Below, in pieces: positions 11,125 through 20,791 of a DNA stretch of 64,000 bases (position 1 is the stretch's first letter; each line of letters starts with the position of its first letter). A program made the position numbers and the translations under genes. The notes under the pieces are model-generated. The model made no database searches and was not told where the DNA came from. It saw nothing but the letters and a program-made list of their open reading frames with translations. This stretch comes from Platanthera guangdongensis (lineage: Eukaryota > Streptophyta > Magnoliopsida > Asparagales > Orchidaceae), in NCBI GenBank assembly GCA_039583875.1, contig CM077151.1, positions 110,254,609 to 110,318,608 on the forward strand, given 5' to 3'.

Positions 11125-12387
11125 ATGAAGAGTTACCTTCTGGGAGAGGAGCTATGGGAGGTCGTCGGGGGTGACGATAGACAGGAAGTAACCGCTGCTT
11201 TTAGTACTGCTGAGCAGGTGAGGCTCTGGAGAAAAACAAATGCAAAGACGGAGTTTGTTCTCAAGAGAGCTATTTCACCAGAACTGTTTGATCACATCAT
11301 TGGATGTGAGTCTGCTGCTGATATTTGGACAACCATTGATGAGTTGTTCAATAGGAATAATGTAGCAAGACTTCAGTTTCTAGAGAATGAGTTGGCTAGG
11401 ACAACTCAAGGAGACCTGACCATCTCAAAATTCTTTCGGAAGATGAAGAGCTTGTGTGTTGAGCTATCAACACTTGATGCTAATGAGCATATCTCTGAGG
11501 CTAAGATGAAAAGACACATAATTCGCGGCTTGCGGAAGGAGTATGTTGCCTTTGTGACATCTGTTCAATGCTGGGATACTCAGCCATCTCTACTGGAGCT
11601 TGAAAACCTACTTGCTTCGCAGGAAAGTTTGGCAAGGCAGATGGCTGGAGTCAATGTCAATCAACACGGCAATGAAGCTCTCTTCTCAGGAAAGAAGAAG
11701 AGGGGATGGGAAGGGAATAAGAAGACTACTGTTAAAAATAAGCCTTCAACTTCTTATCAACCAGAGAGGAGCATTGCACCTAAGAAGGATTGGAAGAAGA
11801 ACTTGAAGTGCTACATGTGTCATCAACGGGGACACATCAAGCATGACTGCAAGGTCAAACTGCAGTTTGGGCATGCTGCTGGCAAGGAGGAAGCTTGCTC
11901 TAAAAGTGAAGAAGTTGGATGGGGCGGAGCTTTCATGACGGGCACTTGTGTCCGTGCTTTGTTCGCTGTCGACTTCAACGATGAGTGGATCGTGGACTCT
12001 GGGTGCGGTCATCACCTAACTGGAGACAAGTCGAAGTTCTCTTCCATGCAAGTTTACTCAGGTAACGAAGCTATCATAACTGCTGATAATACTGTTTATG
12101 AAGTAGAGAAAGATGGGGTTGTGTCTTTGGGTAGTGATAAGGGGCCACTCACGTTAAGGAGTGTGTATCACGTGCCGAGCATGAAGAAAAACCTCTTCGC
12201 TGTGACCAATGCAGTCGACGCGGGTTATCACGTTCTGTTTGGGCCAACAGAAGTGAAGTTCCTTGGCAACGTATCAGAGGTTAATGCTGATGTTGCTCAT
12301 GTTGGGAGGAGAGTGAAGAACTTATTTGTTCTTGCAACTAACTCTTATGTTGAACGGATGAGAGCAAACGATATCATTGCTATATGA
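11125..12387 (+). pseudogene. E gag and protease
   Basis: A 420-codon open stretch from the first ATG in frame. The same frame is open upstream through LTPTNFKKWKSC, the usual copia gag opening, so the true start may be further left and lost. Residues about 50-190 resemble the copia gag (UBN2-type) domain. A CX2CX4HX4C zinc knuckle (CYMCHQRGHIKHDC) lies at 11809-11850. The aspartic protease motif DSG (WIVDSGCGHHLTG) is at 11995-12003. The frame ends at TGA 12385-12387, where an arginine CGA is expected; this fits deamination of a methylated cytosine. The integrase continues in the same frame. Confidence 0.9.
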
Positions 12388-13264
12388 CATGAAAGGCTGG
12401 GGCACATTGGTATGGAGAAGTTGAAAGCTATGGCAAACAGAAGCCTTGTAAGAGGCTTGCCTAAGCTATCTTCATTTGGTAACGGTCATGTTTGCACGGG
12501 ATGTCAGTACGGCAAGGCACATCGCCTTCTGTTTGATAAATCACAAACAAGGAGCAAGAGACCATTGAAGTTCATCCATGGAGACTTGATGGGACCAACC
12601 GCCACTGCTAGCCTTGGTGGGAGCAGATACATGCTCGTTCTAGTTGATGACTACTCAAGATACACTTGGGTATATTTCTTGAAGAAGAAGTCTGAAGCCT
12701 TCCATTTGTTTGTGGGGTTCAAGGAGTTGGTGGAGGGCCGGCTTAGCTTGCGGATCAAGAAGCTTAGAACAGACAACGGTGGTGACTTTGTCTCTTCCGA
12801 GTTTTCTAACTTCTACAGGAAGCATGATATCCAAAGAGAGCTTACTTGTGCTCACACTCCACAACAAAATGGAGTAGCGGAGCGGAAGATCCGTCATCTG
12901 ACGGAGACTTGCAAATGCTAGCTTCATGTGAAAGACATTCCTAGGTCCTTCTGGGTGGAGGGGATGTCTTGTGCTTCTTATGTCATTAATCGAATGCCGC
13001 TCAGCCCGATCAACATGAAGACTTCTTTTGAGATGCTATTGAAGTAGAAGCCTAGTGTTGAACATCTTCAGGTGTTCGGATCAACTTGCTATGTGCATGT
13101 CCCGGATTCTTCAAGGACCAAGCTGGATGCAAAGGCAATTAAGCTTGTTTTTATTGGCTATGATAAGCGGAAGAAGGGATGGAAATACATGGATCCTATG
13201 ACAAAGAAGTTTGTTGTCTCAAGAGACGTGGTCTTTGACGAACTGATGTCTTTGACGAAATGAT
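12388..13264 (+). pseudogene. E integrase
   Basis: Continues the gag-protease frame after the stop. The N-terminal zinc-binding part is present (HERLGHIGMEKL ... CTGCQYGKAH). The catalytic DDE residues are all in place: D at 12583-12585 (HGDLMGP), D at 12772-12774 (RTDNGGDF) and E at 12880-12882 (NGVAERK), with the standard 35-residue D-E spacing. In-frame TAG codons occur at 12919 and 13045. The end of this part is shifted by a 17-bp tandem duplication (13231-13247 repeated at 13248-13264), which moves the reading frame. The catalytic core is intact as a fragment but the polyprotein is not. Confidence 0.88.
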
Positions 13265-15147
13265 GTCATATGGAGGTGGCTCAGCTGAGCTAACCGAGAG
13301 CAAGGTTGATGAAGAATAGAAAGTGGCTGATGAAGTTCTAGAAGAGGAGCTTGTTGTATCACCAGCAACTCCTGTTGTTTCAAGCTCTAGTACTGAGGCT
13401 TCTAGCTCAGGAAGCAGGGGGAGCATTGCTCAAAGCTTGCCTGAAGGTGGAGTTGAGCCTGAAGAAGCAACAGAGTTAGTGTGCAAGGAAAAGCCTCTTC
13501 GGAGATCAAAGAGGGTTGTGAAGCCACCAGCTCGGTACTGTGATGGGAATGCAGTGAGTTTTGTCTCCTGCTTCTTTGCAGGTACTCTGGATGAGCGAGA
13601 GCCTGCAAACTTCAATAAGGCCACTGGAGTCAAGGAGTGGGAAGATGCCATGAAGGAAGAGATTGCTGCTCTCAAGAATAATGAAACCTGGGACCTTGTG
13701 CCCAAGGTTGATGGCATTACTCCGGTGACCTGCAGGTGGGTGTTTAAGTTAAAGAAGTAGGCTGATGGGAGCATTGATAGATACAAGGCTCTCCTGGTTT
13801 CTCGAGGATTCTCACAGCAGTATGGAGAAGACTATGAGGAGACCTTTAGTCCAGTTGCAAAGATGACTTCAGTTCGGGTGGTGATCATCTTGGCTGTTTG
13901 AAAGGGGTGGAGGATGTGGAAGCTTGATATGAAGAACACTTTTCTTTATGGAGAGATTGACAAGGACATCTTCATGGATCAGCCACTTGGATTTGTTTAT
14001 GAAGTTCATCCGGACTATGTATGTAAGCTCAGGAAGGCTCTCTACGGGTTGAAGCAAGCTCCTAGAGCTTGGTATGGAGAGATAGCCGAGTATCTTCAAT
14101 TCTACGATTATCTTGCTTCCAACTCAGATTATAGCTTGTTCGTCAAGAAGAAGGGGGAGCTTCTAGTCTTGGTCCTGCTGTATGTGGATGATATGATCAT
14201 CACATGGAATTCGGAGGAGGAAGTAGCTTGGCTCAGGGCTGAGCTTGCTATTCGCTTCGAGATGAAAGACTTGGGAGAGCTTCATCACTTTCTCAGTCTT
14301 GAAGTGGAGAGGAAAGAGAGCAGGATACTCATTTGCCAAAAGGGTTATGCGGATCGTATTGTGAATCGATTCGGCATGAGTGAAGGAAAGAGTTGCTCTA
14401 CTCCACTAGAACATGGGCTGAAGCTTCAACGAGATGAAGGAAGGAATCTTCCTGATCCCTTGGTGTTCAGAGCTTTAGTTGGGAGCTTGATCTACCTGAC
14501 GATTACAAGGCCAGACATTGCTTACGCTGTTGGCCGAGTAAGTCGGTTTATGGCTCAATCAAGGAAGTCTCATCTGGTGGCGGCAAAGAACATTTTGAAG
14601 TATGTCAAGACAACTTCTTATATGGGACTCCTCTGTAGTAGAGATGCGGGCTTTTCTTTGCTTGGATACACGGATGCTGACTATGGTGGTGACTCGGATG
14701 ATCGGAGATCAACTTTGGGTTATGTTTTCACTTGTGGATCAGCTTGTATTTCATGGTGTAACAAGAAGCAAGACTCAGTGTCAGTGTCTACTACGGAAGC
14801 TGAGTATAAGTCGTCGACCTTGGCTGCTCGGGAAGCCATCTGGTTGAGGAGGCTTGTAGAGGATGTTCATAAAGAAGTGCAAGGACCTAGTTTTCTCCAG
14901 GGTGATAACGAAGAGTGCTCTCAAACTGGTAAACAATCCAGTGTGTCACGCAAGGACCAAGTATATTGAGATCGAGCACCACTTCATAAGGGAGAAGGTA
15001 TTGGGGGGATCTCTTCTGGTCAGGCATGTTTGGAGTGAAGATAATCTTGCTGACATCTTCATGAAGCTGCTGTCGAAGGGGCCATTTCAGCGGTTACAAA
15101 GCTTGTTGGGTTTGATCACCACTTCTCACTTCAAGGGGGAGTGTTGA
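13265..15147 (+). pseudogene. E reverse transcriptase and RNase H
   Basis: The frame shifts at the 17-bp duplication and continues with a Ser/Glu-rich linker. The RT follows: WVFKLKK, then [20 protein letters not shown] and the catalytic YVDDM at 14181-14192. RNase H follows (GYTDADYGGD, STTEAEY). Stops at 13317, 13758 and 13899, and a frameshift near 14900-14915, break it. After the shift the RNase H end (ARTKYIEIEHHFIR) and the tail (LLSKGPFQRLQSLLGL) are still readable. The stop at 15145-15147 lies just inside the 3' LTR, as is common in copia elements. Confidence 0.88.
15130..15141 (+). other. E polypurine tract
   Basis: TTCAAGGGGGAG immediately precedes the 3' LTR and is the primer site for plus-strand DNA synthesis. 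Confidence 0.85.
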
Positions 15148-16851
15148 AATTTGTGAAGTGGAAGTGGGTGATGGGCAGGCCGGGCGGACTATGCGGCCTG
15201 TGCGCTCTGAGTTCACGGCCTGGGGGAACTGCTGGTTGCGGCTTGGGTACCATGGCTTGGCTATTCTTGAGGATCGGCCAGTGCGGCCTGGTGTGCGGCC
15301 TGAGCGACCTGTTGTGCGGCCTGGTTGGCCTATGGCCAAGGAAGGGTTTCAAGCGAAGCGGCCTGAGTGGACTATGATTCGCGTACTGTAGGCAGTGCTT
15401 AGTTTGATCAGCGGCCTTGTGGTTTTGCAAGCTTGTGTTAACCGGCGATTTGGGTGTTCTTTTCGCGGGAGGCTTTGAGGACTGGCGAGTCTGCGGTGTC
15501 CGCTGTTGCGGACTGGCCTTGGAGTTCCGCTGTGGCCTTTGCCGAACTCTGCTAGTGCAGTATGTGTTAGCTGCTGTGGAGGACTACGTGGACTGGTGTT
15601 GAGGTCCGGCAGGTGGCCAATGTCTTGGCAGCTGTGCAAGTAGGGCTTGCAAGATCTGCCTTTTGGTGGTGTGTTTGGCGATCTGCTTTGGGGCAGGCGG
15701 ACTGGGCGTTATCCGCCGAGCTCGTGCTTGCTCTTTGTGGTTTTCTGGACTTGGTCACATTTAGTGACAAGTTCAGTGTGTCCGCGGTATCCGCCAAGTC
15801 CGCTGTTGATCGGGAGAACTACTTGTTAGTCGTGTACTTGTGGCGGATGGAGGCATGGCTTTCGAGCTGTGCGGACTGCCTCCTTGTCCACACATATAGT
15901 GTGCGGACTGTCGCAGTGGTGGCTGTCCTTGTGAGGTGTTTGCGGGGTGTGCAGACTGGTGCCTTGTCCGCATAGTATGGGCGGACTGATGCGAGTTCGC
16001 TTGTTGGTGAACATCTTCGTTTTTCTCCTGGCAAGTATCTCTTGGAATTCGGCTAAATCCTTGCAGACTCAGCGGACGGGTCATTGCTAATGCGCGAGCT
16101 GGGGTGGTGACTCTATTCACTATGGTGGTGACTACACTCCTCACCTCGCCTATAAATAGACCCCCCCGGCACGTCTACAGTAACTGAGTGAACAGTAAGT
16201 GGGGCTTGGGCAATTGTTGCGGTCTGGATTTCCCTGTCCGCACGGGTTGAGTAGAGCTGACGGTTTGCTGTGTGCAGGTCGCGCGACTTGCTTCAAGGAG
16301 CCAGGAGTTTGGCTTTGACTTCGGTCAAGTACTTTGAAGGGTGCGGTCTCTGCGGTCTCAGCAGGTCGCTTCTACGGCTTGTCAGCGGTTATCTGCTTCA
16401 ACTTTTCCAAGTGCCAATAACCTGTCCGCCGGTCTCAGGCGGGTAGGCGGTCTGTTCTTCAGTTCATTAGCAGTTTGCGAATAACGGTATGTCCGCGCGA
16501 CCTCGCGGTCTCGGCGGACTCCGTGTGCTATTCGGCTTGTAGCAGCAGCAGTTTGGGCGGCTTCGGCGACCTTTGCGGACTGGGCGGTCTCGGCGGTTTC
16601 CAGTGCTGTCCGCCCGACTTGTTTTGTGCTTTCTGTTTTTAGCTTGTGTACTAGCGAAATCATGTCTCACTATGTATACCTTGCCCTGTAAAGAAGTGTT
16701 AATGAATATAAGATCTGCTTGTTCTTCCATTTGCATTTGATGTTATGCTTGCTCTTTGGGCTTCCGCACGATCAAGGTGTTAAACGGATAGTTCTGAGAA
16801 TATTAATTTGGCTTTAGGCTATCTTGCTGACCACTTTGAGAAAATTCAACA
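15142..16851 (+). repeat. E 3' LTR
   Basis: 1710 bp from TGTTGAAATT to TTCAACA, with TATAAATA at about 16151-16158 and TSD GGGAG after it. It carries the same GCGGACT/GCGGCCTG words as the 5' copy. Confidence 0.93.
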
Positions 16852-16856
16852 GGGAG

Positions 16857-17810
16857 CTGTTCAATCTACGATGTTGGGCTTCAGACTTCGGATCCTAGCT
16901 GGCATCTAACACAGAGTGTGTGCTAGGGGAGCCCCATGTGTTAGCTCTGCTATGCTTTGCAAAGGATACATTACAATTACAATGATCTTTGCGTGACAAG
17001 CAATGGCGACCAAGCGTAGCCTTGTCTCTTTGATCATCTCATGACTGTAATGGCCGAACGCTCTATGGTACTCTCAATCTGTGCCTTCGTGAGATCCCAC
17101 AATTCCACTGATCATTCCACAGACAAGCAATAGACCACATGGCGCAACTAGTCTCATTGATCATTGATCATTGTACCCGAGGCAAGAGAGCAGTGCATCT
17201 GCCGCTTCCTTCTTAGGATTTTGCGCATGTCTTCATTTTGTGCTCTGTCAAGAGAGTGTAGCTAGTGCTGTTTGTTATCAATTGCCTCTTTCACAGGTGA
17301 ACAGGTTAAATCCGACCTACCAAAAGGATTAACAAACATTCACTTTGCTTGTGCTCATCTTATATGCATTGCCTGCATTATCTCTACCAGATGATAACCT
17401 ATACAAGCTCTCTTACTCTCATCTTTTATTCACTGCTTGCTTAAGCTCTATCAGATGATGATTCATAAAGCTATTCATTGCTCTTAATAAACGCTAATGG
17501 CATCAAACATTGATCAAAAAATCTTACTCTCCTTGATCATCAAGCATTGCTATTGCAATCTAGTTAAGATTGCCAAAATTCGTCAAACTTTTTTTTTCTG
17601 CCAATGTGATCATATCTATCCTATCATATCAACAGTCAACACTCGACTTATTTATCTAGACTTCATGATAAAGATGACATCTTTAATATAGCAAGAAGAT
17701 TACTATCCTGGTTTGATCTTCATTCAAATTATCAGCAGAGTTCATCAGACATTTTCTTTGCCATTTGATCATATCCACCTTAGCTCATCAACAGTTAACA
17801 CTTGCAAGCC
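16857..17810 (+). other. A internal non-coding region after E
   Basis: Collinear with D at about 3148-3950 (caatctacgatgttgggcttcagactt and onward). No coding potential is visible on either strand. It contains two copies of an LTR-leader-junction-like motif (atcaacagtcaacactcg near 17629; atcaacagttaacact near 17788), as D does. Confidence 0.6.
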
Positions 17811-17819
17811 TCATCTCAG

Positions 17820-18835
17820 GTACTTGCAGCTTATCTCATTATTTTATATCTGCTGCTCACTCTTCTCTTTACAGTGATTAGCAGACATCTGCAAGCTTCA
17901 TGCAGGTACTTGCAGTTTAGATTTTCTATATTATATCTGTTGTTCACTCTTCTCTTTGAAGTGATTAGCAGTCACCTGCAAGCCTCATCTAAGGTACTTG
18001 CAGCTTAGTCGATTATAATATGTTTGCTGCTCACTCTTCTCTCTACAGTGATTAGTAGGCACCTGCAAGTCACGTCCAGGTACTTGTAGCGTAATTCTTT
18101 CATCTATGTCTGCCTCTAACTCTCTTCTTGCAGAGTTCAGCAGATGCTTGCAAACATCTTCATAGCTACTTGCAAGCTACTCCTATACATATTTTGTTTA
18201 CTTCTAACACTCATTTTGCAGAGTTCAGCAGATGCTTGCAAGCTTCTTCATAGGTACTTACAAGCTACTCCTATACATATTTTGTTTACTTCTAACACTC
18301 ATTTTGCAGAGTTCAGCATATGCTTTCAAGCTTCTTCATAGGTACTTGCATGCTACTCTTATACATATTTTGTTTACTTCTAACACTCATTTTGCAGAGA
18401 TCAGCAGACACTTGGAAGTTTCTTCATAGGTACTTGCAAGTTACTTTCATATACTGTGTCCACTTCTAACTCTTCTTTTGCAGAGACCAGCAGATACCTG
18501 CAAGTTGGCTTCAGGTATTTGTGGCTTTTTCTTTACTCCCATATTTGCTTCTAACTACTCCTTTGCAGAAATCAACAAAGACTTGCAAGTTCCTTTGATG
18601 TACTTGCAACTCATTTTTCTTTCTGGTATACTCCTCATTCTTCCTTTTGCAGAGGATAACGGATGCTTGCAAGCCTCCATTAGGTACTTGCAAGTTATTA
18701 GGTTCCTATGTTTTCCTCTCACCTTCATTTTGCAAAACTCAGTGAAAGATACATCCTCTTCATTTTGCAAATGCAACCTCAGGTACGCGCAAGGTGTACC
18801 CTCCGAACATGCCTATACTAACTTTTCTTTCGCAG
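17820..18835 (+). repeat. Tandem array of about 12 intron-like units in A
   Basis: GT...AG segments start at 17820, 17906, 17994, 18080, 18166 (donor mutated to CT), 18254, 18342, 18430, 18515, 18600, 18684 (acceptor mutated to CAA) and 18783. Each is 52-56 bp, separated by 31-32 bp (47 before the last). The three central units repeat at exactly 88 bp. Each has a donor like (C/T)AG|GTACTTGCA, a CTAAC- or CTCAC-type branch-like sequence, a pyrimidine run and an acceptor TTTGCAG or TTACAG. The 'exons' carry GCTTGCAAGC, a 10-bp palindrome. The units are shorter than usual plant introns, so splicing is only a hypothesis; a plain minisatellite is the alternative. Confidence 0.75.
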
Positions 18836-18986
18836 GAAAAAGACAAACATTGGCAACCTTCTAAAGGAGAGGCATCAGGTTTTATCTCTCCTTGCCCCCT
18901 TCTTTTGCTTTGCGGTGGATCACAATTTTCGTGGGTCTCCTACTTTTTCGAAGTTCTATTAGGAACTTAGAAAAGTATAGGGATTA
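18836..18986 (+). other. A end of internal region and polypurine tract
   Basis: Short non-coding stretch matching D at 4125-4278. It ends in a purine-rich run (cttagaaaagtatagggatta) directly before the 3' LTR. Confidence 0.6.
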
Positions 18987-20791
18987 TGTTAACCCCAAAA
19001 TCGGCGATCCTTCCCAAGGCAGCCAGCTCGCTAGTCGCGGCCTGCTCCAGGTTCCTCCTGGAGATGGCTTCCTAGGTTGGGCAGACAGAATTCTCTATCC
19101 GCACAGACCGCACGGCTTAAACGGTCTCAGCGGTCTGATCGCCCAGGCCGTGTGGTGTTCGCTTGGTCGGCAGGGGCTGCGGATTGCTTCTCCAGTCCGC
19201 CCCTGCAGACCGCGCCCTTTGTCAGCTTAACCGTAGCTTTGTCTCGACATGAGCCCCTTTTCCAGACTCAAATGTCTATCCACTCAAACCGCCAAACAAA
19301 GGTGGCGACCTGCCCCCAGGCCGCCAGCCAGCTACTTTAGCTTCCAATTCGCCAACACGCGCGGCCTTCCTCGTCAGTCCGGTAGGTCGCTCAGCCCTTG
19401 TCACCCAACAGCGTGGGCAGCCATCTTATTCAGTCAGCCTGCAGAGTGCGGACACTCAAGCTCCCTGGCTACCCGCAAAGTGTAGCAGTAACGTCCTGTG
19501 CATCGCGAGCTAGGCAGACTCCAAGTGCAGTCAAGCATTCCAGTCCGCCTACATTGATGAACCCCAGCTCCATTTCCTCAGCAACAGCAAACCTCATCTT
19601 CGGCGGACTCAACTAGCCAGCAGAGGCGGACTCCGCGGGCTCAGCGGACTCGCTATGCAGTCCGCCTTTCCTTGGCCTGCAGGGTCAACCTCCCTCAGTC
19701 AGCAGTCTTGGCGCGGGCTCAGTCAGTAGTGGCGGACTCCTTCCAGCCCGCCAGGTAGCAGATCCTCAAGGTAGTCCCAGACCGCATAGCCTCGTGCGGA
19801 CTATGCGGACTCAGCGGGCACTCATAAGCTCGCACCCTTAGCGCATTCTCAGCTTAGCAGCGGCGGACTCCGCGGACTCGCTTCACAGTCCACTGCTTGG
19901 TCTCCCAGTTCGCCATCAGCAGCACCAGCTCCAGAAGTAAACCCCAGTCCGCGCGACTTGTTGCGGACTCGGCGGACTCCGTCTTCTTCTCGCTTAAGTT
20001 ACCGTCTCACTGGGGGTAATATCACCGCAAGTTGTTACCTCCTCAGGCCTATAAATAGACCCCCAGACCTCTCATGGAGGCCAGGTTGAGACACCCCGGA
20101 GGTCTCGTCATCGCCAAGGTGCTCACGCTCGAAGACAACCCACAACAAGCTCAAGTGCTCACCTCCTGCGGACTCCGTTTCCCAGTGCGCCTTCCTTCTT
20201 TCTGTAACTATGTGAGGCCTGCCGGCTTCAGTTGCCAGACCGCGCAGCCTCACCTCTTCCCTTAGTCGCGCGGCCTGCCGACCTGGTTCTTCAGTCCGCG
20301 CGGTCTCTTCTAGCACTCCTTCCTTAGCCGCCAGCTTCCTCATTGTATGCCTTTATTGCTTTCTCGTAAAGGTGTATTAGCAAGCTGTAATAACTCAACC
20401 TTAATCAAAGGAAAGCCCGCTGCAAGAGTGGCATTCAAGCCACGGCGGGCGAAGTATGCTATTGCCGCTGCTAGCGGCCCCCTCTCTTCCTCTAAGCTCA
20501 GCCTAGCTCTCTCGGCCTCAACCTGCAAGCACAACCGTCATAGTAACCGTCTACTCGATAGCTCCTAATCAACCTCCTCTTCTCATCAACCTCCTCCTCT
20601 CATCAACCTCCTCCGCTGCTCTCGGGAAACCTCTCCTCTATCCCCGCAACCCTTTGACAAGCGCTTGCTCCACTCTCGAGCACTCAGAAGCTTCCTCTTC
20701 CCCCGCAACCTTCATTCTCTTCTTCTCCTAGCCTGTGAGATTGAAAAGTCCCTCCGTGTTAACTAGGCGGTGCCATTTTCATGCATCAACA
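18987..20791 (+). repeat. A 3' LTR
   Basis: Starts TGTTAACCCCAAAATCGG and ends ATGCATCAACA; 1805 bp. TATAAATA lies near 20050, followed by the conserved ataacctcaac/AATCAAAGG region. GCGGACT and AGTCCGC words are dense upstream of the TATA box. It preserves the unoccupied D target near 19716-19738. B coding sequence starts on the next base. Confidence 0.92.

Larger units (their letters stand above)
9241..16851 (+). mobile_element. Element E: Ty1-copia retrotransposon inserted in A
   Basis: Complete element of 7611 bp: LTRs 9241-10949 and 15142-16851, Met-type PBS at 10950, polyprotein in the order gag-protease-integrase-RT-RNase H (the copia order), polypurine tract at 15130-15141, and TSD GGGAG (9236-9240 and 16852-16856). 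The LTRs differ at about 29 of the first 330 positions by my hand count, so the element is fairly old. All frames are interrupted. I do not assign a copia clade. The empty target is preserved in D near 3139-3147. Confidence 0.95.
1..20791 (+). mobile_element. Element A: gag-only gypsy-like LTR retrotransposon, 5' end outside window
   Basis: A comprises a 5' LTR (1-172 continuing at 6136-7202), an internal region (7203-9240 continuing at 16857-18986) and a 3' LTR (18987-20791). It is interrupted by element D in the 5' LTR and element E in the internal region. With both removed, the internal region is about 4.2 kb and carries only a gag-like frame. No protease, RT, RNase H or integrase motif is visible. 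This matches the non-autonomous class described as terminal-repeat retrotransposons with GAG domain (TR-GAG), which would depend on enzymes from another element. LTR ends are TGTT...AACA. A sits inside the ORF3 of element B, whose coding resumes at 20792. Its expected left TSD (ACAAA, if 20792-20796 is the right copy) lies outside the window. Confidence 0.85.

Noticed and set aside
17820..18835. The array in A as a simple microsatellite
   Set aside because: Period (85-91 bp) and internal structure (donor, branch-like, acceptor) are too complex for a microsatellite; it is reported as an intron-like tandem repeat, with minisatellite as the alternative.
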